This document shows positions 27,410 through 37,364 of a DNA stretch of 64,000 nucleotides, in pieces. The notes beneath the pieces were generated by a model that was not told the DNA's origin, did not search any database, and saw nothing but the letters and a program-made list of their open reading frames with translations. The stretch is taken from contig JAFWOY010000044.1 of assembly GCA_017509755.1 (NCBI GenBank), positions 1 through 64,000 on the forward strand, written 5' to 3'. Position numbers and translations under genes: made by a program. How positions within the stretch are numbered: position 1 is the stretch's first letter; every line of letters starts with the position of its first letter. The stretch is from Bacteroidales bacterium. Lineage in GTDB: Bacteria; Bacteroidota; Bacteroidia; Bacteroidales; UBA932.

Positions 27410-29721
27410 AGGAGTACAATATCATCTTTGGCAGCGAACTGCCGGAAGTCTTCTTCGTTTTCAAAACCCTTCCAAGGCGCATAGAAATGGCCGGGACGGT
27501 CGTGTGCATTGCGCCACGTCAGGACGTAGCAAATGCCGGAACCTTCGATGGCCGGATACAGGACACCCGACCACCACTGCGGGTCGGTAAGGCTCTCCAA
27601 GCCCGTTTCAGACAGGCAGAAAAGCTTGCCGTGCGCTTCGGCGACAGGCTTCAGGGCGCCCAGCATCTCCTGCACCTGCTTTCCGAAACGGGCACCTGCG
27701 GAATCAAGCCCCTCATTCTCTCCCACATATTCGTAGATATCCGTCCCCAGGATATCCACGCAGTCATCGCCCGGATAACGCGACAGGTAGTCAACGGATG
27801 AAATCGGGCCGTTCGGGGAATAGCACCAGACGATGTTGTCCAATCCCCGGTCATGGGTGAAATACGACCAGGTCATCCGGTACAAAGCCTTGTATTCGCG
27901 GGCTGAGCACAGACGCCAGCCCCACCAGAACCAGCTGCCGATGTTCTCATGCCAGGGCCGGAAAACCACGGGAATGCCGCCCAGGCTCTCGATGAAATCA
28001 GCCGCCCGCTTCAGCCACTGGCTGAATTCAGCGTGCTTCTCACCGCCGGGAAGGATGCTCCATACCACTTCGTCGGACGAGATGTCCCACGCGTCGCCGC
28101 CCGTAAGCGGATTGCGCGGATGCCAGGAGAAAGTGACTACCCCACCCCGTTCGGCATGCGCACAGGCAGCCCGGCGCATCAGGTCGAACGGGACGCCGTC
28201 CAGATTGGCCGGGTCGCCCAACTCGATACCACCCAGATCAAAGCCCACCATGGCGGGCCAGGACCCTGTCACGTCCCGGACGTCCGAACGCTCCAGTGGA
28301 TCGTTTGCTACGTCAGTAACCTGCCAGGCGTGACCGTACACCAGGTCATCCTGGTGTCCGTATAGGATCTTGCCCTGTGCGGCAAGTTTTCCAAGTCTGT
28401 CGATAAGTTGGGTGCGCGGTGTCTCTTCCTGCTTCACGGCTTTGGCACTTTTTTCCTGGAGACGCTGGTTCGCATCCCGGATGATTCCGACGGTGGAATC
28501 CGTGACATAGACACCGTTGAGTCCCTGCGCCTCCTGCGAAGGATCGCCCGTGTAAGGATCGCCGGATTCCCACTGCTCATGATTCGGCACGGCGAATCCG
28601 CTCCAGCCCCAGAAATTCGCTCCATCGAGATAACTGCCTACTTGACTGAATACATAGGCATAGTAGCGGTCGCGGGCTGTCGTGGGGGCTTGCATCGAAG
28701 CCTGGAAACCGTCGCGCGGGAACCCGAACTCCTCGGCCACAACCGGAAGTGCGTGCTCTGCAGCCAGGGCTTTGTGTTCGAGCAAATAAGCGTGGGTCCT
28801 GGCAATCGCCCCATCAACATCTTCCACCAGATGATCGGGCCGCACCCAACTCCAGTTATAGGGCCAGATATGGATGGTCATATAATCGATACCCGGGATT
28901 TCATTCACAGCACGGAGCAGGTCCGGATCCTCTTCACATCCCATCAGGCCTTCGTTGCCGGTAGAAAGCAGGTGGTTCGAATCGATTTCCTTGACGATGC
29001 GGGCCGCCTCGGTCATCCAGCCGATGAAACCAGCCCGGACTTCCGGCTCGTCCGAGAAGCAGCGGGGCTCGTTGCCCAACTGCCAGGCGAAGATGGACGG
29101 ATCGTCCTTGTAAGGCTTGCCAGTCAGGGAATTCACGCGCGAGACGATATTGCGCAAATGATTGAAATACAACTGCTGCGCTTCCCGGGAAGTCTGGAAT
29201 TTCCGCATCTGTTGCATAAAGGGCCAGTAGCCGTCCACAAGCGGAATCAGGGTCTTTTCGCCCGTCGCCCATTCCAGATACTGACCGTATCCGCCAGTCC
29301 ATTCCCAGGAATTGTTCACGTAGAGCACCGCCTGCATGTCCCGTTTCCCCAGTTCAACCAGGAAACGGTCCAGGCCGACAAGCAGCGTGTCGTTGTACAC
29401 GCCCGGGGCTGTCTGCAGAGTGGGTTCTACTCTGGAATAGACGCCATCGGCGCCGTCACCGCCTACCAGCACGCGGAGGTTGTCGATGCCCAGTTCTTTC
29501 AGGGCATCGAGTTCTTTGCGCAGGCGGTCGATGTCACCGCCCCGGCCTTCGGAGGCCAGGATGGGTCCGTACCAGAAGTTGGTACCGATAAACGTATAAG
29601 GTTTTCCGTTGCGGACAAAATGCCCGTCTTCAACCGTTACGAAAGTTGGATGCGGGGAACAGCCCGTGGCGGAAAGGGCCAGGAGAGCCCCCAGGAGGAG
29701 GATAAGGAAACGTGTCTTCAT
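27406..29721 (-). CDS. Two-domain beta-mannanase: GH5_7-like fused to GH26, lipoprotein
   Basis: A 771-residue protein from the ATG at 29721 (a TTG three codons earlier is less likely). A lipoprotein-type signal ends at Cys21. Residues about 25-425 are a GH5 subfamily-7-like barrel with acid/base E218 (WQLGNEP) and nucleophile E331 (VVAEEFGFP). Residues about 435-770 are a GH26 barrel with acid/base E592 (FRPWHEN) and nucleophile E705 (CLSETG). Both families contain endo-mannanases and mannobiohydrolases, so one lipoprotein probably cuts mannan chains and releases mannobiose. Each half looks complete. It is the first enzyme gene of the minus-strand operon, 77 bp behind the AraC gene. Confidence 0.9.
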   Translation of the reverse strand: MKTRFLILLLGALLALSATGCSPHPTFVTVEDGHFVRNGKPYTFIGTNFWYGPILASEGRGGDIDRLRKELDALKELGIDNLRVLVGGDGADGVYSRVEPTLQTAPGVYNDTLLVGLDRFLVELGKRDMQAVLYVNNSWEWTGGYGQYLEWATGEKTLIPLVDGYWPFMQQMRKFQTSREAQQLYFNHLRNIVSRVNSLTGKPYKDDPSIFAWQLGNEPRCFSDEPEVRAGFIGWMTEAARIVKEIDSNHLLSTGNEGLMGCEEDPDLLRAVNEIPGIDYMTIHIWPYNWSWVRPDHLVEDVDGAIARTHAYLLEHKALAAEHALPVVAEEFGFPRDGFQASMQAPTTARDRYYAYVFSQVGSYLDGANFWGWSGFAVPNHEQWESGDPYTGDPSQEAQGLNGVYVTDSTVGIIRDANQRLQEKSAKAVKQEETPRTQLIDRLGKLAAQGKILYGHQDDLVYGHAWQVTDVANDPLERSDVRDVTGSWPAMVGFDLGGIELGDPANLDGVPFDLMRRAACAHAERGGVVTFSWHPRNPLTGGDAWDISSDEVVWSILPGGEKHAEFSQWLKRAADFIESLGGIPVVFRPWHENIGSWFWWGWRLCSAREYKALYRMTWSYFTHDRGLDNIVWCYSPNGPISSVDYLSRYPGDDCVDILGTDIYEYVGENEGLDSAGARFGKQVQEMLGALKPVAEAHGKLFCLSETGLESLTDPQWWSGVLYPAIEGSGICYVLTWRNAHDRPGHFYAPWKGFENEEDFRQFAAKDDIVLL

Positions 29722-29727
29722 AGTATG

Positions 29728-29735
29728 CAAATTTA
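29728..29735 (-). promoter_or_regulatory. Possible -7 box before the mannanase gene
   Basis: TAAATTTG on the minus strand (29735-29728) matches TAnnTTTG and ends 6 bp before the ATG at 29721. No good -33 element is seen at the right distance, and the leader would be almost absent, so it may be activator dependent (the AraC gene adjoins) or fortuitous. Confidence 0.3.
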
Positions 29736-29798
29736 CGCTATTTATCCCCTCAGTACCTATAAATAATTATCTAAAAATGATACTATTTTAACAACCCG

Positions 29799-30677
29799 TC
29801 ACACATGGATGCGGTTTTTCGTGAACAGGGCGCGGAAATCCCGGGGCGTGTAGCCGCGCCGAACCTTGAAGGTCCGGTTGAAGTTGGAAAGGTTGTTGAA
29901 ACCGCACGCATAACAAATCTCGCTCACAGACGAACTGGTGTCCACCAACATACGGGATGCTGCACCCACCCGCACGTCAATGATGTAATCAACGGGGCCA
30001 CGGCCGGTGCGCTGCTTGAAGAAACGGCTGAATGCCGAGGGCGCCATGGCGACCAGTTCCGCCAGTGCCTCCAATTTGATTTCCTCTTTATAATGGCGGT
30101 CTATATAATCTTTGACCCGGTTGATCCGGCGGCTCTCACCGTCGTAGCTGTTCTTGGCAAAAGCATGGGAAGCCAGGGTCCGGGCTCCGGCGTCGAGCGA
30201 GAGTTCATGCAGGATCTTGAGCATATCCAGGAACTGGTCCATCCTTTCCTCCTTGGAGGCAAGCGAATCCATCAGATTATACACCCTGATGATAGTCGGC
30301 AGGGAGAACGTCAGCCCCATCCGTGCCCGTTCAAACATCTTTCGGATGGAAGCGAACTGGTTGCGGGACAAGAGGCTGGCATCCAACAGCCCAGGGGAAA
30401 ACTGGATGGTGATCTCGCGGATGTCCCGCTCGGTACAATTGCCTTGTTCCCAGGCATGTTCCAATCCATCGCCCGTGATAAGGGTCAGTTCGTAGTCACC
30501 GATTTCCTCGATGCTGTCTCCCACCACCCGACGGACACCACGCCCCCGCTCGATGAAATTGAGTTCATACTCTGCGTGGGAATGGATAGGCCAGGTGAAC
30601 TCGCTCTTGTGCCGTTCCACAATATAGAAGCAGTCTTTGCCCGTAATGGGCGTAATCTCGCGAAGTACGTTTGCCAT
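29799..30677 (-). CDS. AraC-family transcriptional regulator
   Basis: A 292-residue cytosolic regulator. The N-terminal cupin-like half (HSHAEYELNFIERGRG) would bind the effector, probably a sugar from mannan or xyloglucan. The C-terminal 100 residues hold two helix-turn-helix motifs, including LAELVAMAPSAFSRFFKQRTG and the signature VSEICYACGFNNLSNFNRTFK. I start at the ATG at 30677, as the upstream frame begins with TTG inside a -7 box. It sits between the divergent SusC operon and the enzyme operon, the usual place for a local regulator; no SusR or hybrid two-component sensor is present in the window. Confidence 0.9.
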   Translation of the reverse strand: MANVLREITPITGKDCFYIVERHKSEFTWPIHSHAEYELNFIERGRGVRRVVGDSIEEIGDYELTLITGDGLEHAWEQGNCTERDIREITIQFSPGLLDASLLSRNQFASIRKMFERARMGLTFSLPTIIRVYNLMDSLASKEERMDQFLDMLKILHELSLDAGARTLASHAFAKNSYDGESRRINRVKDYIDRHYKEEIKLEALAELVAMAPSAFSRFFKQRTGRGPVDYIIDVRVGAASRMLVDTSSSVSEICYACGFNNLSNFNRTFKVRRGYTPRDFRALFTKNRIHV

Positions 30678-30886
30678 GGCTGAAAAACTGTGATTAATGT
30701 TACGCAAAAATAATATAATTTGTCCAATTACTGATACTTTTCAAACATTCTGCGAAAGGAATGGGGTATATATCGCGCAATTTAATTACCTTTATGCGTT
30801 TTATTACGCGTACATGTGAACACTCGTGAGGAAACAAACTATTTTTATTTTAAAACCATAACGTATTATTAACCAAGCATCAACCC
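30678..30886. promoter_or_regulatory. Divergent regulatory region between araC-type gene and susC
   Basis: A 209-bp AT-rich gap. On the minus strand TATTTTTG (30712-30705) is a perfect -7 box 28 bp before the regulator ATG, without a clear -33 partner. On the plus strand TACCTTTA (30787-30794) is a weak -7 box about 90 bp before susC. Weak -33 elements on both sides fit promoters that need an activator such as the adjacent AraC protein, but no operator half-sites were recognised. Confidence 0.45.
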
Positions 30887-33800
30887 ATGAAAAGCAAATT
30901 GTTTGCTACTTTGACGCTTCTGTTCTTCGGCCTGGCCGCCCTGGCGCAGACCGTCCGGATCACCGGTACGGTCACCGACACCTACGGCCCGGTGATCGGC
31001 GCAAGCGTCATTGAAAGCGGCACCCAAAACGGTGCCTCGACCGACATGGATGGCAATTTCGTCCTGAACGTCCAGCCCGGCGCGACGATCGAGATCTCAT
31101 CCATCGGCTACAAGACCCAGGTGATCGCAATCGGAGACCGCACGGTTTTCGAAGTGTTCCTGGAGGAAGACGCTGAGTTTCTTGAAGAGACCGTCGTAGT
31201 CGGTTACGGCGTCCAGAAAAAGAAACTCGTAACCGGCTCCACCGTCCAGGTCAAGGGCGAGGAACTGGCCAAGCTGAACACGACCAGCGCCCTCGGTGCC
31301 ATGCAGTCCTCCACGCCTGGCGTGAGCATCATGAGCTCCAACGGCCAGCCGGGTTCCGGCTACAACGTCAATATCCGCGGTATGGGTACCACCGGTTCCT
31401 ATGCCCCTCTGTATGTCATTGACGGTGTGGCGGGCGGCGACATCAATGCGCTCAACCCGTCCGACATCGAAAGCATCGACGTCCTGAAAGACGCCGCCTC
31501 CTGCGCCATCTACGGTGCCCGCGGTGCGAACGGCGTCATCCTGGTCACCACCAAGCAGGGCAAGAGCGGCAAGATCACCGTCACCTATGACGGCTTCTAT
31601 GGCGTGCAGAACGTCCAGAAGATGCCGCAGCTCCTGACTGCCCAGCAGTACATGGACATCCAGGACCAGGTCAACTTCAATATGGGCAAAGACCCTATCA
31701 ACTGGGCCAACACCCTGAACCCCGCCCTCTATAACAGCATCAAGGACGGTTCCTTCATCGGAACGGACTGGCTGGAGGCGATCCGCAACTCGAATGCGCC
31801 CAATACGAACCACGCCATCAACATCGTCGGCGGTACGGACATCTCCAAGTTCTCGATGGGTGTGAGCTACACCGACCAGGAAGGTATCTTCGGTAAACCC
31901 GTGGCTTCCAACTACAAGCGTCTGACGGCCCGTATCAACTCGGACCATGTGCTCTGGCGCAGCGGCGACCTCGACATCATCACCTTCGGCGAGAACCTGA
32001 CCTTCACCACCAGCACGAAGAGCGGTATCGGTACCGGCAACCACTACTGGAACGATATCTTCTCCATGCTCTCGGCCAACCCGATGGTCCCTGTCTACCA
32101 GCCCGACGGCAGCTATACCGAATTCGACTGGTTGAGCCAGAGCGGTATCTGGGATCTTGACCCGTACACCTCCAACCCGGTGGCAGCCATGGTCTACTCT
32201 TCCCGCGGCAACAACGAGAGCCACAACTACGGCCTCAACATGTCGGCCAACCTCCGCGTGCAGCCCATCAAGGGCCTGACCTGGAAGAGCCAGTTCAACT
32301 ACAAGATGAGCTCCTACACTTACCGTCAGTACGGCCTTTCCTACAAGTTGACCAACTACGCTTTCTCCGATGTTGACAACGTCAGCCAGAGCGCAGGCGC
32401 CGGCTGGAACTGGTCCTGGGAAAACACCGTCAACTACGTATTCACCGTCGGTGACCGTCACAACATCGACGCCCTGATCGGTAATACCCTTGAGCACAGC
32501 GGCTTCGGCGAGGATGTCGGTTCCGCCAACAGCAGCGTTCTCTGGCCCAACCAGTGGAAGTACGCCTACGTGAGCAACACTTCCGGCGACCCTTCGCTGA
32601 CGGACGTCTCCGGTTCCACCTGGGGCGACAGCGGCCTGGTCTCCTTCTTCGGCCGTATCAACTACAACTACGATGAACGTTACATGCTCTCCCTGATCCT
32701 CCGCCGCGACGGTTCCTCCAACTTCATGCAGGGCCACCGCTGGGGTACCTTCCCTTCGGTCTCCGCCGGCTGGGTGGTTTCCAACGAATCCTGGTGGAAC
32801 AGGAACTTCATCAACTTCCTCAAACTGCGCGGCAGCTGGGGCCAGAACGGTAACTGCAACATCTCCAACTTCCAGTATCTGTCCACGATTTCGGTCGGTG
32901 CGGCAGACGGCGGTTATTCTTTCTATACCGGCCCTACCTCCACGAACTCCGGTACCGGCGCGTATGCCGACAAACTGGCCAACCCCGACATCACTTGGGA
33001 AACTTCCCAGCAACTTGACCTCGGTTTCGACGCCCGCCTGTTCGACAGCCGTCTGAATGTCGCTTTCGACTGGTACCAGAAAGATACCAAGGACTGGCTG
33101 GTCAACGCCCCGATCATGGGTCACTTCGGTGCCAATGCCCCGTACATCAACGGTGGTGACGTGCGCAACACCGGTGTCGAGCTCGCCCTCAACTGGAGCG
33201 ATGCCCGCAGCCAGGACTTCTCTTACAGCATCGGCGTGAACGGCGCCTACAACAAGAATATCGTCACCCGCATCGCCAACGACGAAGGCATCATCCACGG
33301 TGCCGGCAATGTCGTCCAGGGTATTGCGGAAATGTACCGTGCCCAGGTCGGCTTCCCGATCGGCTATTTCTGGACCTACAAGTCTGAAGGTGTCTTCCAG
33401 AACCAGGAAGAGATCGACGCCTGGAAGGCTGCCGGCAAGGGTACTATCGTGGACAACATCGTCCCCGGCGACCTCAAGTTCGCCGACCTGAACAACGACG
33501 GCGTGATCAACGATGCCGACAAGACGATGACCGGCGACCCGAACCCGGACTTCAACCTTGGTGTGAACTTCTCCATCTATTTCAAGGGCTTCGACCTGGC
33601 GGCCAGCGGCTATGGCATGTTCGGCCAGCAGGTCTTCCGGGCTTACCGCCGCTACTCCGACAGCCAGTGGAACAACTACACCACCGAGGTGTACAGCTAC
33701 TGGCACGGTGAAGGTACTTCCAACCACTATCCCCGTCTGGTTGCCGGTACCAACTACAACTTCATGAACAACTCCGACATCTTCATCGAAGATGCGGACT

Positions 33801-34039
33801 TCTTCCGCATTCAGACCGTCACGCTCGGCTACGACTTCAAGCGCCTTTGGAAAAACGCTCCGTTCGGCCAGTGCCGTCTCTATGTCCAGGCTCAGAATCC
33901 TTTCTGCTTCACCAAGTTCAAAGGCCTCGACCCTGAGGTGGGTTCCTCCTCGGGCTTCGACGGATGGGCCAAGGGCATCGATCTGGGTTACTATCCGCAG
34001 GCCAAAGGCCTGATCGTCGGACTCAATCTTAAATTCTAA
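30887..34039 (+). CDS. SusC-family TonB-dependent outer-membrane transporter
   Basis: A 1050-residue protein with a signal peptide ending in LAALAQ. A carboxypeptidase-regulatory-like beta-sandwich (about 22-105; GTVTDTYGPVIGASVIE) comes first, then the TonB-box/plug region (EETVVVGYGVQKKK, NIRGMGT, YVIDGVAGGDINALNPSDIE, ARGANGVILVTTKQG) and a 22-strand barrel. It imports glycan oligosaccharides across the outer membrane using TonB energy, with SusD as lid. It starts the plus-strand operon opposite the AraC-type gene, 14 bp before SusD. Substrate specificity cannot be read directly; neighbours suggest mannan or xyloglucan oligosaccharides. Confidence 0.97.
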   Translation: MKSKLFATLTLLFFGLAALAQTVRITGTVTDTYGPVIGASVIESGTQNGASTDMDGNFVLNVQPGATIEISSIGYKTQVIAIGDRTVFEVFLEEDAEFLEETVVVGYGVQKKKLVTGSTVQVKGEELAKLNTTSALGAMQSSTPGVSIMSSNGQPGSGYNVNIRGMGTTGSYAPLYVIDGVAGGDINALNPSDIESIDVLKDAASCAIYGARGANGVILVTTKQGKSGKITVTYDGFYGVQNVQKMPQLLTAQQYMDIQDQVNFNMGKDPINWANTLNPALYNSIKDGSFIGTDWLEAIRNSNAPNTNHAINIVGGTDISKFSMGVSYTDQEGIFGKPVASNYKRLTARINSDHVLWRSGDLDIITFGENLTFTTSTKSGIGTGNHYWNDIFSMLSANPMVPVYQPDGSYTEFDWLSQSGIWDLDPYTSNPVAAMVYSSRGNNESHNYGLNMSANLRVQPIKGLTWKSQFNYKMSSYTYRQYGLSYKLTNYAFSDVDNVSQSAGAGWNWSWENTVNYVFTVGDRHNIDALIGNTLEHSGFGEDVGSANSSVLWPNQWKYAYVSNTSGDPSLTDVSGSTWGDSGLVSFFGRINYNYDERYMLSLILRRDGSSNFMQGHRWGTFPSVSAGWVVSNESWWNRNFINFLKLRGSWGQNGNCNISNFQYLSTISVGAADGGYSFYTGPTSTNSGTGAYADKLANPDITWETSQQLDLGFDARLFDSRLNVAFDWYQKDTKDWLVNAPIMGHFGANAPYINGGDVRNTGVELALNWSDARSQDFSYSIGVNGAYNKNIVTRIANDEGIIHGAGNVVQGIAEMYRAQVGFPIGYFWTYKSEGVFQNQEEIDAWKAAGKGTIVDNIVPGDLKFADLNNDGVINDADKTMTGDPNPDFNLGVNFSIYFKGFDLAASGYGMFGQQVFRAYRRYSDSQWNNYTTEVYSYWHGEGTSNHYPRLVAGTNYNFMNNSDIFIEDADFFRIQTVTLGYDFKRLWKNAPFGQCRLYVQAQNPFCFTKFKGLDPEVGSSSGFDGWAKGIDLGYYPQAKGLIVGLNLKF

Positions 34040-34053
34040 TTCGGATGACGGAT

Positions 34054-35838
34054 ATGAAAAAGATATTCAAACTCGCGGCCATGGCCGCCCTTGTGCTCTC
34101 TTTCGCTTCTTGTGAGTCGTTCCTCGACACCACGAACTACTGGTCGAAAGACAGCAGCAATTTCCCGGTGAACGCGACCGACGCCGAGCAGATGCTGGCC
34201 GGTATCTACAACAACCTGAACGTCGCCATCGGAACCAACGTACACGTCAACCACTTCCTGTGGTCCGTAGCAGCTTCCGACGACGCCCTCGGCGGCGGCG
34301 GCCAGAACGACCAGACGATGCAGGCGGAAGACCTCCTGCTCAATTTCGGTACGGATATGTACAACGACTTCTACGTGAACCGCTACAAAGGTATCGCCCG
34401 GGCGAACGCCGCCATCGAGGCTATGCCCAACTGCGGTGTGGCGGAACTCAACCAGTACATGGGCGAGGCTTTCTTCCTCCGTGCCTGGTATTACTATGAG
34501 CTGGCTTCGATGTTCGGCAACATCCCCTGCCCTGTCACATCCCAGGCGGATCCTACCCAGCCGCAGATCAGCGGTGAAGCCCTCTGGGGCCAGATCATCG
34601 AAGACTGCAAGATCGCTGCCGACATCATGCCGGCCAAGCAGGCCATCGGTGACGGCCATGTGGACAAGTACTGCGCCGAAGCCCTCCTGGGCCGCGCCTA
34701 CCTGTTCGCTTCCGGCTTCTACGGCCTGAGCGAAATCACCCTTCCGGCCTATGAGAACGAAGCCATCGGCATCAACATCACGGAAGGCACCAAGATCGGC
34801 AAAGCTGAAGTCGGCGCCTACATTACCGACTGCGTCCAGAATTCCGGTTATACCCTCGTGAGCGACTACCACAACCTGTGGGCCTACACCAACCGTTGTT
34901 CCATCAACGATGAGAAGAACCCCTGGTATGGCAAGGGCTATAAATGGGTCGAAGATGACGGTGCCCGCAACCCTGAGGCGATGTTCATCATCAAATTCAA
35001 CACCCAGCCTTCCTGGAGCACCACCATCGGCTACTCCAACCAGACTGCCTTGTTCCTCGGCGTCCGCGGCCAGAGCCTCGACAACGGTGAATGCATGCCG
35101 TTCGGCGTGGGCTGGGGCATGTGCCCGGTCAACCCTTCGCTGGTCTCCGACTGGAAAGCGCTGGAACCGAACGACGCCCGTCTGGATGCCTCCATCATCC
35201 CGGTTGAGAAGTTCAGCAGCACCTATAAGTTCGGCGGTGACGCCAACATCCAGGAGAGCGGCTTCTACCAGACCAAGATCATGCCGGTCATGGCTTGGAG
35301 CGAAACCCAGGGCAAGTATATGAAGAGCTTCACCAACGTGATGTTCCCCGACCTGACCTGGTCGAGCGGCAATGAAGACAACTTCCAGCTCAACAGCGTC
35401 AACGACATGGTGATGATCCGTTTCGCCGAAGTATTGCTGATGGATGCCGAAATCAACGGCAACCAAGCCTCCTTCGACAAGGTCCGCGCCCGTGCCGGCC
35501 TGCCCAGCAAACCGCTGAACGACGAAAACCTGCGTAACGAACGCCGCTGGGAACTCGCTTTCGAAGGCGTCCGCTTCAACGACATGCGCCGCTACGGCGA
35601 AAGCTATGCGGTTACCGCCCTCAACAAACAGGAAGGCGTGAAAGTTTGGAACAACGGCGTGGAAGGCACCAACAATGCTTCCAAATACAACGGCGGCTAC
35701 GGCAACCGTTATACCGCGACCAAGGGCTTCGTTTCGATTCCGAGCAGCCAGATTTCCCTGTCTGCCGGAGCCGGCGAGGAATACAAGTTCACCCAGAACG
35801 AAGGCTGGGGTTCCCAGTTCGACTTCCCGGGCTGGTAG
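34054..35838 (+). CDS. SusD-family surface glycan-binding lipoprotein
   Basis: A 594-residue lipoprotein from MKKIFKLAAMAALVLSFASC, with the lipobox Cys at 20; an ATG three codons upstream (34045) is also possible. It shows the TPR-rich SusD fold (ALLGRAYLFASGFYGLSE, EAFFLRAWYYYELASMFG) and the family C-terminal signature NERRWELAFEGVRFNDMRRYG. It caps the SusC barrel and binds glycan on the outside of the cell. The gene directly follows susC and is followed after 29 bp by a further surface glycan-binding lipoprotein. Confidence 0.96.
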   Translation: MKKIFKLAAMAALVLSFASCESFLDTTNYWSKDSSNFPVNATDAEQMLAGIYNNLNVAIGTNVHVNHFLWSVAASDDALGGGGQNDQTMQAEDLLLNFGTDMYNDFYVNRYKGIARANAAIEAMPNCGVAELNQYMGEAFFLRAWYYYELASMFGNIPCPVTSQADPTQPQISGEALWGQIIEDCKIAADIMPAKQAIGDGHVDKYCAEALLGRAYLFASGFYGLSEITLPAYENEAIGINITEGTKIGKAEVGAYITDCVQNSGYTLVSDYHNLWAYTNRCSINDEKNPWYGKGYKWVEDDGARNPEAMFIIKFNTQPSWSTTIGYSNQTALFLGVRGQSLDNGECMPFGVGWGMCPVNPSLVSDWKALEPNDARLDASIIPVEKFSSTYKFGGDANIQESGFYQTKIMPVMAWSETQGKYMKSFTNVMFPDLTWSSGNEDNFQLNSVNDMVMIRFAEVLLMDAEINGNQASFDKVRARAGLPSKPLNDENLRNERRWELAFEGVRFNDMRRYGESYAVTALNKQEGVKVWNNGVEGTNNASKYNGGYGNRYTATKGFVSIPSSQISLSAGAGEEYKFTQNEGWGSQFDFPGW

Positions 35839-35867
35839 CAGACTGATATCTTAAGACACTTTGAGTT

Positions 35868-37346
35868 ATGAAGAAAATATTCTTTTTATCGATTCTTGCC
35901 CTGGCAGCCGTTTTGCTGGTCTCCTGCGAGCCCGTCATCATCAAAGGTCCTGAGGCCGACCTCCCCATGGTCGCCAGCGAACTTCAGAATGCCTTCGTCA
36001 TTGACGGACAATTCTCCGACGCTGCCTGCACCCAGCCCCAGAGTGATGGTAACTACATCAAGTACCATACTTCTCCGGCGACGACCGTCCAGGTGTTCAA
36101 CTACAAGTCCGACGGTTCGAAGAATGTCCTCGCGACGGGCGCTTCCGGCGTGTTCAACATCACGCCCCGCCGTGGCGCTGATCCCAATCAGATCTTCGCT
36201 GTTTCCACCATCAACCAGGATGCTTCCGTCATCTTTTTCGAAAGCAACGTCAACGTCTATGTCCCGGCCGACCTGGCACCTGAGGTGAAGGTCCTCACCG
36301 GTGAATCCGGCGCCAAGGCCTGGAAATGGAATCCGATCAACGGTTCGACCTGGGGCAACGCCGGTTATATCGGTGATGCCGGCCACGGCGCCAATGTCGC
36401 CGCCGGCGAGATCCCCGGTCTGTGGTGGGGCTGCGTGCCTGAAGATCTGGAGACCGAGCAGGTCGCCCATGCGGGCGGCACGGTGTACGGCTACGGTGAC
36501 CCCAACGCCTACATGGTCTTTAACGAAGACGGCGAATGCATCTCTTACAAGGCCGACGGCACCCAGATTGCCAAAGGTACCTATTCCCTGCAGAACTACG
36601 ATCCCGAATGCACGGACGGTTATCACTACGGAAAGCTTGTCACTACCGACGCCCCGATCCTCTTCCCGTTCATCATCAATACGGGCGGAACGCGCGCCAA
36701 TGAATTCGACGTGGTCTATGTGGATCCCAACAACCTGTCGCTGGTCTGCGCCAACGGCCAGGCTGCCTGGAGCTGGGGTGAATGCACCTGGTGGCGTTTC
36801 AAGAACGCCTCCGATCCCGATGCGGCGCTGGCCGGCAGCGGCACGCGCGCTTGGACCTACTACCCGATGAATGGTTCCACCTGGGGTAATGCCGGTTACA
36901 TCGGCGATGCGGGTCACGGTGCCAATCTGGCCGCCGGCGAAGTCCCCGGTCTGTGGTGGGGCTGCGAACCCGAACAACTGGAAACCGAGCAGATCGCCCA
37001 CTCCGGCAGCGTGGCCTATGGCTACGGAAGCAGCGATGCCTACATGGTGTTCAACAGCGTGGACGGTACCGTCACTTCGTACGATGCCTCCGGCAAGCAG
37101 ATCGCTACTTCCCCTTATGCTGTCGAGAACTTCGACTGGCAGGCGGCTTACAAGCTCGGCGACCTCGTGACTGAGGGTGGTTCCGGTATCCTCTTCCCGT
37201 TCATCATCAACACGGGCGGAAAGGTTGCTACCAACTATGAGATTGTTTACATGGACGGAAATCTGCTGACGCTGATTTGCGCCAACGGCCAGGCTGCCTG
37301 GAGTTGGGGCGAATGCACCTGGTGGAGATTCCAGCCCAAGAAGTAA
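35868..37346 (+). CDS. Surface glycan-binding lipoprotein with tandem duplicated domain
   Basis: A 492-residue lipoprotein (lipobox LLVSC, Cys20) in the SusE/SGBP position. An N-terminal beta-sandwich region spans about 25-145. Two copies of a 177-residue domain follow, starting near residues 150 and 327. Both contain NGSTWGNAGYIGDAGHGAN, PGLWWGC, LETEQ, FPFIINTGG and end in CANGQAAWSWGECTWWRF. The many exposed Trp residues suit carbohydrate stacking. The DNA copies are offset by exactly 531 bp and are most alike at the end, which suggests recent duplication or gene conversion. It has no recognised enzyme domain. An intrinsic terminator lies 18 bp after the stop. Confidence 0.85.
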   Translation: MKKIFFLSILALAAVLLVSCEPVIIKGPEADLPMVASELQNAFVIDGQFSDAACTQPQSDGNYIKYHTSPATTVQVFNYKSDGSKNVLATGASGVFNITPRRGADPNQIFAVSTINQDASVIFFESNVNVYVPADLAPEVKVLTGESGAKAWKWNPINGSTWGNAGYIGDAGHGANVAAGEIPGLWWGCVPEDLETEQVAHAGGTVYGYGDPNAYMVFNEDGECISYKADGTQIAKGTYSLQNYDPECTDGYHYGKLVTTDAPILFPFIINTGGTRANEFDVVYVDPNNLSLVCANGQAAWSWGECTWWRFKNASDPDAALAGSGTRAWTYYPMNGSTWGNAGYIGDAGHGANLAAGEVPGLWWGCEPEQLETEQIAHSGSVAYGYGSSDAYMVFNSVDGTVTSYDASGKQIATSPYAVENFDWQAAYKLGDLVTEGGSGILFPFIINTGGKVATNYEIVYMDGNLLTLICANGQAAWSWGECTWWRFQPKK

Positions 37347-37364
37347 TCCATCGTTTACCGACGA

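Noticed and set aside
31097..33727. An 876-codon open frame antisense to susC, and similar long antisense frames under SusD, GH5 and GH36
   Set aside because: Long antisense frames arise from the strong C/G third-base preference of the real genes; their products are low-complexity (Val/Gly/Asp/Arg rich), with no domains or proper starts.
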